From assembly GCF_015832195.1 (NCBI RefSeq), contig NC_052021.1:24224286-24288285 (forward strand): a stretch of DNA of 64,000 nt, given 5' to 3'. The DNA is from Motacilla alba alba. Taxonomy: Eukaryota; Chordata; Aves; Passeriformes; Motacillidae. The notes beneath the pieces are model-generated. The model had not been told where the DNA came from, did no database searches, and saw only the letters and a list, made by a program, of their open reading frames with translations. This document shows, in pieces, positions 13,401-64,000 of the stretch. Made by a program: the position numbers and the translations under genes. Every line of letters starts with the position of its first letter. Within the stretch, counting starts at the first letter, position 1.

Positions 13401-15639
13401 TGTCTCTTCCACCCACTGCTGTCAATGTTAGCTTTCCTGACTCTACTGAGAAGTCAACCAAGTCTATAACTGAAGAGCTACCTTGTGAGCTCAGCAAGGA
13501 TTTACCCTAGAAAGGAAAGCAAGGAAAATTGGCACCCTTCCCAACCATGCCACCCCCCCAAACCCACTTCCTTTCTTCCCTCCTAAGCAGCCTACCAGGT
13601 AGTTTTGTCTCAAGAGCTTCCTATTTAACACCCTATTGATTTATTCAAGAGAATCAGCCCAGGCCAATTAATTTCTTGGCTCATATTCTTGTGCCCATCA
13701 TGTATACCTTTTCTAAAAAAGGTAAACAGTCTTCTTCCAATCCCAGTGCAATTGAAACCTCAAAGAAGAGTATCTGTTTTCATGTTTCTTGTAGTCTTTT
13801 CTCCAAATCTGATTAACAACCAAAGCTCTTGGAGAAAATTGCCTTAGCTTGAGATTAATAATTTTGAGCCAAGAAAATGTGTCTTGTCAGTGGCTGTCTG
13901 CAACTGCTGTGCAAGTGCTGGCACACTGCTGCAAAAACACTTTCTCAAGTTAGCTGTGAAACAGAAAAATAGAATTTATCCACTAATACAGGAAACTTAA
14001 ACATCCTACCAGGCTTTCACTCTTCTCCAAAGGCTGCCACTACCATGCTAGCACTGACAATTTACACTGGAAACAGCTCCTAAACCGTTGGAGTTGCCAA
14101 CCCAGTGCATTAAAACAACTCAAAGTCATCAGTGGTTTACTTGAATAAATTAGGCCAGAAACTGTGGCTGTCAAAAACTGCTCCGTAGGTCAGCCATTCC
14201 TGCCACAGACAAAGCAACTTGTGGAAAGAGGAGCAGAGTCAACAGCTGAGTTTTGTAACACCCTCTGTCATCTGAACTGAAATCATCTGTGTCTGAGTCA
14301 ACACCCTATGTGACAAATGACTATTATTCAACTCTTCATGATCAGCAGAGGCAATTCCAGCATGGTACAGTCAAACCCACCATTTTTCAGGAAATGTTTT
14401 TAATTAACTACAGCCACATACAACATTTTAAATAAAAACCAAACAAACCCATTGTATTATTACACAAGTAAATCTTACTGAACTGGGAAGTAGAGCTTTT
14501 GGTTACAGTTAATATGGAACAAAGATTCTAGACATGAAACTCACCCACAGGTTTTTAAAAAATACATAATTAAAAGAAAGTATCCAACACCAGTAACAAG
14601 ATGAACACCATCACTGAGACCAAAACACATTACCGAAAGGCAAAAAAAAAGGCTCCTGGCAAACAGCTGTAGGAAAACTGTGAAACACTAAGGTGAGGTC
14701 AGTTTGGATCCACCTCCTACCTGGTTATTCTATTACAAATCAAGATGGGGCAAGCACTTTCAGTCTTTCATAGTAAACCACTTTCTGCTTCTGTCACGTT
14801 AAATCCCGCCAGTTTTGATGCTACATGTCTTGTAGTTCTTACATATAAGTACAATTAAAATTTAAAGACAGAGTTTCAAAACAAAGTTAAGAAATCTAGA
14901 ACTCCTCTGAACTTCCAGAAGTTTAGCACTTCCTGAAATGTTACTTGTACAAGGGTTTAACATTTGTCTAAACTGTTAGATATAATTTACCATAAGGAAG
15001 AATTACAGATTTTTTTCTTAAAGATACACCTTGAAATCCTAAACATTGTATGTCTTTTACTTACATTAGTTTTTATTACAATACACTTAACTGGTAAGTA
15101 AAGAGTAAGACAAGAGGCCCATCACTGCAACCTTTGGCCAGTGGGGAATCTGACAACCCAGAAAGGCATTGCCCACAATGCCCATAAGGCAGGATACAGG
15201 TAGGGGCAAAAAAGCTGTTTATCAATGAACTGACATGGCTGTTGTGCAACAGTCTTCCAGTGGAGTTAATGTCTCCATGTCATAACTTGTAACATGTTTC
15301 CCTCCCTCTGATTTTACCTTTCCACAGCACTGCCTGGAAAACCTTCTGGACAGGTGCATGTGGCTGCAGAAGATCAAACAAACTGACTCCTCCAACATCC
15401 ACAGTCTTGGAAGGAAGCGGGACAAAGCTTACAGTCCTAGATTGTCTCCTTTTGGCATTGAAACTTGTTTTATATGCAAGCTGAACCTTGAAACAAGGTT
15501 TTGGCACTCAATTTTACAAAAGCATGATTCTGAAAAAGCTAACAGGGAAGCATGTAACAAAATAAACAGCAGAAGTAGCTCTTTCTGATCCTTGTCCCAT
15601 GCATAAGATACAATTTCCCATGGATCAAGAAATCTGTGT

Positions 15640-15805
15640 GGGAGAACATGCAGTGGAACAGACTGCCCTGAGAGGATGTGGAGTCTCCCTCACAGGAGAC
15701 ATTCCAGAACTGTCTGGACAGAATCCTCACCAATGTGGTCTAGGGGCCCCTGCTTGAGCAAGAGGTTGGACCCTTCCAACCTTATCCATTCTGTGATTCT
15801 GTAAT
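15640..15805 (+). mobile_element. CR1 LINE 3' end fragment
   Basis: The sequence runs from GTGGAACAGACTGCCCTGAG through GAGGATGTGGAGTCTCCCTC and GCTTGAGCAAGAGGTTGGAC to CCTTCCAACCTTATCCATTC, ending in the 8-base tandem ATTCTGTG/ATTCTGTA. That ending is the hallmark of CR1 3' termini, which lack a poly(A) tail. It is 5'-truncated, as most CR1 copies are, and encodes nothing intact. Confidence 0.88.
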
Positions 15806-18800
15806 TTACTGATACAACACAAAGGAATTAACTAACAGAGAAAAGAGAATAAAAAGTTAGCTTTCCTACTCTGTTTTACTAGTGTAACATAGATTTAGTG
15901 TCGCTTCCTGAATGAGCATTTTCAAATTTCATAAATTTGCATAGAAGTGAAAAGCATTGGTTAATAGCTTTCTGAGGCTACTGTGCCTGGGAACTCCACA
16001 AGTTTGACTCAATTTCTAGAGGCAAGCATTCCTGTTCATTTCCCTCCTTCCCCTTTAAACTGGTTTATGTATCTGGTCTAAATTAGAACAGCTTCTGGAA
16101 TAAGTCAGAATTTATATGAACATTCATAACACTACATAGCACTTCATTCCAACCTGAGATTTCAAAATAACTAACTTATGACTTGGTTTTGACCCATCTT
16201 TAAAAACTTGTTCCAAATCCCATTGAAAGGCACTAAATGGACAGAACATTATTTAGATACTTGAAAGAAAATACCTCCCCGTGGCTCTAACTTCTTCCAT
16301 GAATCACTGTCACAGTTACCATGATAAACTCATTACTGTTTCTGACTTCTTGGTATGTAAAGAAACCAACAGCCTTTTATAAACTAATTTAAGTGTCTCC
16401 TTAATTGCTTTTGAATTTGAAGAGATGCCATTTCCTACCTCATGCTCGAAAGGAAGTCACTCCTGTATACTCTATCCAGAAAAATATATTAGTGCTCAGT
16501 CTGAAAGCACAGGAATTATTTTTCATGTAAGTAATTTTATTTCCTGCTACAATTTAGTCCATGTAATGTAATGGGCTTTTTTGGCTTAATCCATAAATAT
16601 CACACAGTGTGCTATAAAACATAATTTTGAGGATTAGCTATTAAAGATCCCTACTGTCAAAAAATAAACATTTCAGGGCACTTGAGACAAAAAGTGCATC
16701 CCATCACAATACCCTGCTCTGTCATAAGCAAGTGCTAGCAGCCAAAGTTTGCACAGACTATTGTGGGACACACAGTAGCTGCTGTTACCCTTTACAATTG
16801 ACATATTATTGCAGCTCCACTCACTGCTGCTGTACCAAGACGAGATCCTACAAAAAAACCAAATTCTACTTTACAACAGTCAGATATTTTTTTGCTTCAT
16901 TTTCTAGGTAAAAAGAGAAGAACATTGCTCACACAGAAATTAGTACAAACATAGTTGTAATAAAAAAAAACATTATGCAATGAAAAACTTTGATGGTTTT
17001 TTTCAATAAAATAATTTAATATTTTAAAGTCTAGCTTTACATTAATAAACAGTTGGTATCTCACATTTTATGTTATTTCCCCTTTTTGGTAGTAGACATA
17101 TCTGCAATATTATCCCACTGCAGTGTCTCTTTTTGGGATATCACTAGGAAATCAATAGTCCTTAGTGTTATCTTTTTGTCATATTTTCCTTCATTGTGCA
17201 TGTAGGAAATGTTCCCTATTTGACAGAATGGTATATTTTTAATAGTAATTGTAGAAGGCATAATAAACTTCCTGGTTATGCTTACCACATTACCAGGATT
17301 GGGTCTGAGGGCTGGCCAGCCAGCCATAATTTAAAAAAAAAATAATTTTCATATTACAGAACAAGTTATTTGGTCCCAAGATTCCAGAGCTGATCAGGAT
17401 CACAAGAGAACACAAAGTCCATTCTGGAAAAAAAAAGGCTCCTGGGAAACAGTGAAAGAAAATCAGGATTTAAGGAAAGAAAAGCAGCAATACATGTGGG
17501 CTTTCCGTTCAGACATTTTTTTGTGCTAGTATTGACTGAGAGCAATAGTGAGATGCAAAGCTATCTTTATCCCTTAATAAATGTCTAATCCTAGCTACTA
17601 TGTGAACTAATGCAAATTTGAAAGCCACAAGCAAAAAGAGCAAATCAGCTCGTGACTGCTACGCAAGAGGAAAAGGTCTAATTACCATCTGGAGGAAAGG
17701 CAACCATGGTGCAGCATTTGCAAGACATGCTTTCAGTGATTTAACTAAAGCTTCTAATAGCTATCAGATGGAGGGGCCTCCACAAGTTTGAAATAATTTG
17801 CTTTGTGTTCATGCACAGTTTTGATCAAATAAATCTCATTTCAAATGAAATATAACCTCAAATTATTAAAATGGTTAGAAGGAATACAGCACTATAGCTA
17901 AGAGTAGTAGTATTTTAAAGGATATTATTATTATTTTAAAAAAAGAGTGTTCTAGATGGACTTAGTCCTTGTAGTTCTGTGAAAGATTGTTGCAGTCATC
18001 ACAAAATGGAGAGAACTTTTATTAGACTAACTACTGTATGAAAAAATGCAACTATCCACCAGTGCAGCTCAGTATTTTAATATTAACCGAAAATTCCTAT
18101 AAAAGGAGGTTTTTGAGTTAAATGCAAACCAAAAAGCGTGCAGCCTCCTTGAAAAGTTTTATCATGAGGATCTGAAGTTCTTAATTGCATTAGTCAATTA
18201 ATCAAAGAGAATCAGCCATGAAAGTTTCAAGTTGTTGACACATTCCATTAAATCTGAGGTTTGCTTCTGACTCCCCTACAAAGACATATTACTATTTCTG
18301 AATATCAGTCTTGAAGAGGGTTTTCTTGCACATCAACTGGAAGCAATAAGAATTTTTTCGCTATAGCTTCAATCAAGTCAACATGTTAAAACTTGAATGC
18401 TTTTGAAATGCCATGTTTCCAAGAAATATTCTTGTATTATTTGTTGAAATATCTAATCCTTATTCAAATGTTGATATTTATATTATTGCTTTTCCCTCTG
18501 CCGTTTAATTTCAGATAAAGTTTATTCAATAAAACATCATAGGTTTACTTGGAAACATTCAGGTAATTTGGCAATTTTTGTATTTGCTCTGTCATCATTC
18601 CCAGAAGTGTTGCTGACATCAAGAGAAATGCACTCCAAGAGTTCTGCTGGCAATGGTGTCTCCACAGGTAGGAAGAACTCCCATTATATGTTGCCAGGAA
18701 AACTCACCTCACACTGTCAAATACTGTGATAAAGATAAGTATCTAAAATGGGGAAGGTGAATTGCCCTGTGAAGATGCATTTCCCCACTGACTGCTGAAA

Positions 18801-19309
18801 AAGTATGGCAAATTTAGATTAAATACACAGACTTTTCTGAAACCAAAATTAGATCAATCCTATTCCTAAACATTTTAATATTCAATATTTTTTTACTGCA
18901 AACATCGAGCTATATCCTTATATGTTGAAGCTTCCAAATGCCACATGTTTCCATGGCAATTCTTAGATCAACTGGTCCTGCAGTAAGGCACTAAAAAACC
19001 CCAAACCATATAATAAATAGTAGTATACCCAGGTTATCGATAGGAGCCTGAGAATTGATTCTGGCTAATGAGATATGGGCAAACTCTTGAGTGTCCAACC
19101 TCTGGTATTATAATTTTTTCCTGTTTATATTATTTATGACTGAACTATTCCTGTTACTGATATCATAAACCCTCAAACTCCTGAGTACAAAACTAGGTCT
19201 CTTTTTGTTCTGCATAACAGAAAGAGAAGTCTCTAAGAGACAGCTCTATCAATGGTACATTTATTAGAAAGCCTTTAGGAGTGCTGTACATGCAGCATGT
19301 ACAGGACAA

Positions 19310-20020
19310 CCAAGGGCTCAGGCTCAGCCAACATGGCTTTTGGGAAGGCAAGTCCTGCTTGATCTCCTGACCTCCTTTTATGACCAGATGATCCACCCAC
19401 TGGATGAGGGAAAAGCTGTGGATGTCATCCTATTGAAGGCTTCAGAAAAGTCTTCAATACTGTGTTCCACAGCATTCTCCTGGACAGGCTGGCAGCCCCT
19501 GGCCTGGACAGGAGCTCTCTTTGCTGGCAACAAAACTGCCTGGAGGGCCGGGCCCAGAGCGTGGTGGGGAGCAGTGCCACGGGGGCTGAGCCCAGGGATG
19601 CGAGCTGGGAACAGCCCTGTTAAGATCTGTATCCATCCTCTGCGTGGGGCATCGAGTGCACGCTCACTAAGTTCACAAACAACACCAGGCTGGCAGGAGT
19701 GTTGATCTGCTGAAGGCCTGGCAGGCTTGGATCGATGAGCTGAGGCCAGGGGTGTGAGGCTCAAGGAGGGGAATGCCAGATCCTGCACTTGGTCACAACA
19801 GCCCCGTGCAGGGCTACAGGCCGGGACAGAGTGGCTGGAAAGTGGCCCAGAGGAAAAGAACCCAGGGGCACTGGTCAACAGCTGCTGATCATGAGCCAGG
19901 AGTTGCCCAGGTGGCCAGGATGCCACTGGCATCACTTTATCAGAAACAGTTTGACCACAGGACCAGGACAGCAACCACCCCCCTGCACTAGGGATCACTA
20001 CAGTGATCTGAGGGGTACAT
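19310..20020 (+). mobile_element. CR1 LINE reverse-transcriptase fragment, decayed
   Basis: Plus-strand frames resemble the avian CR1 ORF2 reverse transcriptase. There is a CATGGCTTTTGGGAAGGCAAG block, then DEGKAVDVI, then (after a frameshift) FHSILLDRLAAPGLDRS, then GIECTLTKFTNNTRLAG, which corresponds to the usual CTLSKFADDTKL. A degraded MSQ...AQVA region and WHHFIRNS follow. The catalytic FADD motif is altered and several frameshifts and stops interrupt it, so it is dead. The overlapping 258-residue minus-strand frame at 19378-20154 is an antisense shadow. Confidence 0.85.
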
Positions 20021-20858
20021 TGGTGCTTAGACTGAAACGAGCCTAATACAGCACAGAATGTTAACTGTGGGAACAGATCAGAGGAGAAATGGCAGAGCCA
20101 ATGAAAAAAATGCCACCACGTAACTAGAAATATCAATAAAAACACGGGGTGCATCGATTAAAGAAAACAGAAAGGACAGTGCCGAGTGCCAAAGGTGACA
20201 GACAGATTAAGACGGATGAAACAAGAATTACACTCCAGATTTAACCACAAACAGGCCACCTGTGACCTTACAGCAGTTCAATGAGCTCAATCACCAGAAA
20301 GAATTTTGGAGATCAGTGAAAGCGTGGGTGGACAGAAAGTCAAGACAATATAAAAATATACCATTAAATATTTTGAAAGAACTGAAGACAGAATGTAGGA
20401 CTGCAGCAAAAGGGCAATAAATCTTGTGAAGAACACGTTTCAAATTAAATTTCTGAAGTGTTTACTTTCAATTAAGAGAAATTGGAGCAGTTTAAAGCAA
20501 ACAACTTAAAGAGGGAGTTAGGAACAGTGGCAAGTGTAAGTGATGGAGTCAATGAGAAAGGATGGTGGTATTAAGCAGCAGGAAGTATAAAGGAGATTTC
20601 TAATTCACAAAGAGATGAAAAAGATTGTCATAAGGAGTTTACAGCTATTTTAAGCCAGTATATTTGATGCACAATCAAGATAGCTCTTTAACATCGTTAC
20701 TTTAACATCTTCCTCTGACATTTAAAGGAAGCAATGAATTTTCAAAAAGCATTGCTTTAAATTCCTAAAGGAAAAATTTTAATATAATTCACTTTTACCT
20801 TTTTATCCTTACCATCTGGAAACATTTACGGTCACTAAGAACACCTGCTATCAGGAAC

Positions 20859-20874
20859 AAAAAAAAAAAAAAAA
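20859..20874. repeat. A16 homopolymer followed by CA repeats
   Basis: Sixteen A followed by CCACACACACA. Simple repeat in noncoding DNA; no retroposon body was recognised next to it. Confidence 0.8.
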
Positions 20875-23368
20875 CCACACACACAAAATCCAGGCTTCAT
20901 ACAGCCTCCTCCAAACCAGGAAGCCACAGCAAATTGGGAAGGATTTGCTACTAGCACTTAACCTTCACCTTATGGAGTTTATTTTCAGGATTGAGTGGCA
21001 AGCTGTAACTCCAGAGAGAAAGAATAAGGGAAAAAATGAGACACAGTCATAGTTTTCCTTTTCATATATCCTGGTTTTACCTTGAATTACTTGTTCAAGA
21101 GTAAGAAAGAAAAAGTTAAAAGCAAAGCCTTATCACTAGATTAAGTGCTCCTTTTTTGTACCAGATTTCATCTTATATTTTCAATGTTGTATGAATTGAA
21201 AGCTCTCTGGAACAGGAAGACTCTGTTTATACAAATCTAAAACAACACACATGCAGTACCTGCTAACGTTCAGTCATTGGTAGGATGGCACCAAACTCTG
21301 CTCTGAGGCTCCTTTGTGACGCAGGAACTGACCCGCGGCAGAGATGCTCTGTGCGAGCTCCGCACAGCCCGATGTTTGGAACAGAGCTGAGCCAGAGCCA
21401 GGCCCTGCTATCCCAGCCCACAGCTGCCAGCTCAGCTTCTCTTGTTCGCTTATAACTTACCATAATTTTCTTGTAGTTTTGCATTTCTTTCCAGTTATTA
21501 CAAACTCTAACATTCACACATAAACACCCCCCACGTCCCCCTCTCACTTCACTGCCATTAACCCTGAGGCTAAAGAACAGATAATCCTGCCTCTATAGGA
21601 GGAGTTCATGCTATGGCTTTGGATGTGGTTTTCCCCCCCTCCTCTATCAACCAAGTCAGTTGAAATAAACGTAGAGAAATTAGTCCCAAAGCACTTTTTA
21701 TCCAACAGAAAGCAAGCTAAAATCAAAATATTAAATTACAAATATAAACGAAAATTATTATTTAAGTCATCATTGTATTTTAATATCCAAATCAAAGTTA
21801 TCATCCCACCTGAAGGGGCAAAAGAAAAACTATAAAGAAAAAGAAACTGAACTTTAAAAATTAAGATATGAGAAGCTACATTGCTGCTGATAACACTCTC
21901 TTTGTTATTGTCTTTAATTCAAACTACCTGAATGAAACTTGCCAATGAAATTAATATGTGGAGCCAAACAGTGAGATCACAGAAGATAAAACAGATCCTT
22001 GGGATTGCAGTTGTTTCTTGTTTTTGCCCTCACACACATAAACAGTCTTAGTTTTAACACCCTTCTGAACAGTTCTTCCTTTTGTGGCCAAGACGTCAGT
22101 ACAAGGAACCCATAAAGCTGAATATCATTTTTGAAAAACAAACGCTGATTATTACAACAAATCAGTTTAGCAAGAGTACTTGAAAGGCTCTCTATTCATA
22201 GGGTGGGACTACCCGTGAAACTGATTTTATACAGTTTAAAGAAATTGACTCGTGACAGAACACTGTTGTTCGATTCATAAACGCTTTGTGTCAGGGGCAT
22301 CTCAATGCCTCGTTATTATTACTGAATTTACTCACGGACTACCCTCCTTATATAGCAAACTATTGTCACGCTGATAAAATGGTCTGGGGAACGATGCACA
22401 CCAGAGGCTTGATCTTCAGAAGCTCATCATGCAGCTTAAGCTAATGGCAATTGCAGGCACACAGGTTCATACGAGGATACGGCATTACACGATTTTCCCT
22501 GGGTGTTTGTCTCACTGTCAGATGTCTCTGAGGTCCCAGCATCGCCTCGGCCGCTGCTGGATCGACTTGCAGCCTGTCACAGCCCAAACTCTGTCCCCAG
22601 ATCTGCTAATTGCCCCTAATCCAGGCAACGGGAACGCCTCTTGCTTTCAAGTGAGGAAACGCCCCACATTGGGTGGCATGTACACAACACAACTATTAAA
22701 ATGCAATTATATTTCAGGGTGAGGAAGGAATCGCTTGTGGGAAGAGAAGGTTGTGAGATAAGGAAATTCAGGCCTGTCGCAGTGATTAAATAAGATACCA
22801 ACGATACCAAACGGGCAGCACAAGAACATCGCACCCTGATATGACAGAAGATAAACCAGTAGCAGGTCTAAGGACAGCACCGGACCACAAACATAAGCAA
22901 AAGTTTTCCAACGTCGCCTGTCGCTATCAACACTTTCGTCAGAGCTCCACGTCCAAGCCCCAGCCCCCCAGGAGGCACTACCTGCCCGCACAGCGCTCCT
23001 GACACACACAGGGAGCCCCTCAGGGCCCTTCGGCTCCCGCGGCGGGCCTGGGGACTCAGTGCACGCAGGCAGCACTGAGGAGAAGCTGTTCCCCGCCTGG
23101 GGAGCATCGCCCTCTGCCACAGGGCTGGGGACACCCTCCCTGCCCGGGACAGCGGCGCGGCAGGGAGAGGCGCGGGGGGTGTTCTGCGGCATCCAGAGGA
23201 AAAAGCGTCCCCCTGCTACACACCGCTCCCGTAACGGCACGCCACGGACTAAAGGAAAAGAGGACAGAAGGAGGGACGAGCAGTCGATCCCCACGCCGGC
23301 GCTGCCGCGCTGCTCTGAGGCACGGGGGGCGAGGGCGCCCCCTCCATCTTGAGCCCGACACGGACTTA

Positions 23369-23370
23369 CC
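23369..23370 (-). other. Candidate splice donor of a minus-strand (STN1 5' UTR) first exon
   Basis: On the minus strand GGGCGG|GTAAGTCC is a strong donor match inside the CpG island. STN1 needs an upstream noncoding exon because its first coding exon has an acceptor 7 bases before the ATG, so this is a candidate. An inverted CCAAT box only about 25 bases upstream would make the exon very short. A second candidate donor, GGGCAG|GTAGTG, lies at 22982/22981. Neither can be confirmed without transcripts. Confidence 0.35.
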
Positions 23371-23394
23371 CGCCCGCAGCCTCCGCGCGCTTTT

Positions 23395-23426
23395 ATTGGC
23401 TGAGACCGCCGCTGCCGCGTCACGTG
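23395..23426. promoter_or_regulatory. Inverted CCAAT box and CACGTG E-box
   Basis: ATTGG at 23395-23399 (CCAAT on the minus strand, NF-Y type) is followed 21 bases later by TCACGTGGG, with the CACGTG core at 23421-23426 (USF/MYC/MITF-type site). Spacing of this kind is common in CpG-island promoters. Function is inferred. Confidence 0.5.
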
Positions 23427-23516
23427 GGCAGGACAAGCCCCGCCTCTTCCTCTCGCCTGTGCCGGGCCCGAGCCGTTGGCGGGGGAGGGCCGCGCGCGTG
23501 CTGCCGGTGCGGCGCG

Positions 23517-23650
23517 TGCGCACGCGCCGGAGAAAAGGGGGGGCGGTGGGGGGCGCGCTGCTGCGCGTGCGCCGGCGGCGGAGCGGCGGGAGGGGCGCGA
23601 GGCGGTTCCGGGAGCGCGGGAAGAGGGGCGGGAGCGCGGGGCGCACGCGC
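23517..23650. promoter_or_regulatory. Three NRF1-like sites
   Basis: TGCGCACGCGCC at 23517-23528, TGCGCGTGCGCC at 23562-23573 and GCGCACGCGC at 23641-23650 approximate the NRF1 consensus YGCGCAYGCGCR on one strand or the other. They lie 45 and 79 bases apart between the inverted CCAAT box and the SLK coding start. Confidence 0.55.
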
Positions 23651-23657
23651 CGGCGGC

Positions 23658-23681
23658 GGGCGGGAGCGGGGGCGGAGGGGG
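23658..23681 (+). other. Potential G-quadruplex motif
   Basis: Four plus-strand G runs of 3, 3, 5 and 5 separated by 1, 3 and 4 bases, which satisfies the usual G3+N1-7 rule. A second G-dense block lies at about 23537-23555. Both are in the promoter or 5' UTR region of SLK. Confidence 0.6.
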
Positions 23682-24013
23682 CGGAGGTGCCGCCCCGCAG
23701 GAAGCGGAGCCGCCCGGGCCCCGCTCCGCGACAGGGCGAGGGAGCGAGCGAGCGGGAGAGAGGCCGGCGGCGAAGCGTCGTTTTCCGCCTCGGTGCCACC
23801 CCGGGACGCCGCTCCGCGAGGACACCGGCCGGGAGCCTGGAGCGGGGCAGCCTCCGCCCCTCCCTGCATCCGCCCCGTCCTGCGAGGCGGGACCCGACCG
23901 CTCCCCGCTGCCCGGCGCGCAGCAGCTGCCCCCTCCCAGCGGAGCCGTGACCCCTCCTGCGGCTCCGCCGCCGCCCGTCCCGAGGAGGGAGCCCGGTACT
24001 TGTTGCTGCCGCG

Positions 24014-24037
24014 ATGGTGACCGGCCCGGCCGAGTAG
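24014..24037 (+). other. Short upstream ORF (7 codons plus stop) before SLK
   Basis: ATG at 24014 has G at -3 and G at +4, a strong initiation context. It reads MVTGPAE and stops at TAG 24035-24037. It is the only ATG I see in the plus-strand island immediately before the SLK ATG at 24251, 213 bases downstream of the uORF stop. If the transcript starts upstream of it, it could lower or tune SLK translation. Confidence 0.5.
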
Positions 24038-24118
24038 GGACCGCCGAGCCCGTCGGGGAGAGCGGCGCCGAGCCCGGCCCCGTTCGGGGCATCGCGGGGT
24101 GTTGTCTCCCCGCAGTGA

Positions 24119-63402
<39,284 letters not shown>

Positions 63403-64000
63403 GTTAGTGTTGACTTTGACATTTTCTCTTGTGTATTATAATATCCATTTTTTTAATCAAGTAGTCTTAGGATCTCTCCTGGTGCTGTTTGTTTGCACAG
63501 ACAAGACCCAGACAAGTACTTTGAAGATGTTATGTGCTCTGTTGAAATTAAAAAAAATCTTACTCATCTTACTTGAGTACCGTAGTACTATACAGAAGTA
63601 TAAATTATGATATTTTCCCTTTTGAGTCTCTAAAAAAAAACCACTAACCAACCACAACATCAGTCTTTTACTATAAAAAATACCAAATTTTGCTTATCCA
63701 CCAAAACCAATTTTGATTTGTGTTTAAACAAATCTGTTCAGAAGTAAATAATCCTGGAATTAAATGAGCAGAATGAACTGGATTAGCTTCTGGGCAAGTA
63801 GCTGACAACTGTCTCTTTATAGCTAAATCCTTATTTTCCACAAGGCATTTTGGTTTTTATAGAATACACAAAAGCAAATAGTTCAATTTCTGAAAGTGTA
63901 AACCAGTAGGGAGGTGTTTGAGGATCTCTTGGTGATCAGAGCATGAGCAGCCTCCACTGAAGGCTTGTTCTGTCCACTCTGGTTTATCCCATGTGGGCTG
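63403..64000 (+). other. SLK intron 15, partial
   Basis: Intronic sequence to the window edge; the next SLK exon was not found. Confidence 0.75.

Larger units (their letters stand above)
10292..22960. other. STN1 5' intron or intergenic DNA between STN1 and the CpG island
   Basis: About 12.7 kb with no supported coding exon on either strand. It contains CR1 fragments (15640-15805, 19310-20020), a perfect 13-bp inverted repeat at 10467-10496 and an A16 run at 20859-20874. If STN1 is transcribed from the CpG island this is its first intron; otherwise it is partly intergenic. The open frames at 12096-12422, 15280-15507 and 22429-22722 show no family signature. Confidence 0.6.

Noticed and set aside
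19378..20154. 258-codon minus-strand open frame
   Set aside because: It is antisense to a recognisable CR1 reverse-transcriptase fragment on the plus strand and has no family signature.

Overview
The window is vertebrate nuclear DNA, most likely from a bird. It contains long AT-rich introns with GT...AG splice sites, one GC-rich CpG island, and a few decayed CR1-type LINE fragments, which are typical of birds and reptiles. The proteins read closely like amniote orthologues. I cannot name the species.

Two protein-coding genes are supported, arranged head to head. On the minus strand the left third carries the 5' part of STN1 (OBFC1), the small OB-fold subunit of the CST telomere-replication complex. 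Its first three coding exons lie at 10152-10284, 5493-5588 and 1427-1498. They encode residues 1-100 plus one base, and the rest of the gene lies beyond the left edge. On the plus strand SLK (STE20-like serine/threonine kinase) starts at 24251 inside the CpG island. Fifteen coding exons run to 63402 and give 1053 residues in one continuous frame. They cover the whole kinase domain, the acidic central region (one 1383-base exon) and most of the coiled-coil C-terminal part. The final exons lie beyond the right edge. Exon 13 (59775-59867) is the 31-residue in-frame cassette that separates the two SLK isoforms known in mammals.

Layout: 1-10291 is STN1 coding exons and introns. 10292-about 22900 is the STN1 5' intron or intergenic DNA, with CR1 pieces at 15640-15805 and 19310-20020. 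About 23040-24620 is the CpG island, with NRF1-like sites, an E-box, an inverted CCAAT box, G-quadruplex-prone tracts, a minus-strand splice-donor match and a short upstream ORF before SLK. 24401-44654 is the 20 kb SLK intron 1. 44655-63402 holds SLK exons 2-15.

The two proteins work in unrelated pathways (telomere end replication; cytoskeleton, adhesion and mitotic kinase signalling), so the link is positional: a divergent pair that may share one CpG-island promoter. I found no CRISPR array, operon, tRNA or rRNA gene, intact mobile element or unknown multi-gene system. The most interesting signals are regulatory: four TGCATG (RBFOX-type) motifs within 240 bases upstream of SLK cassette exon 13, and the structure of the shared promoter island.
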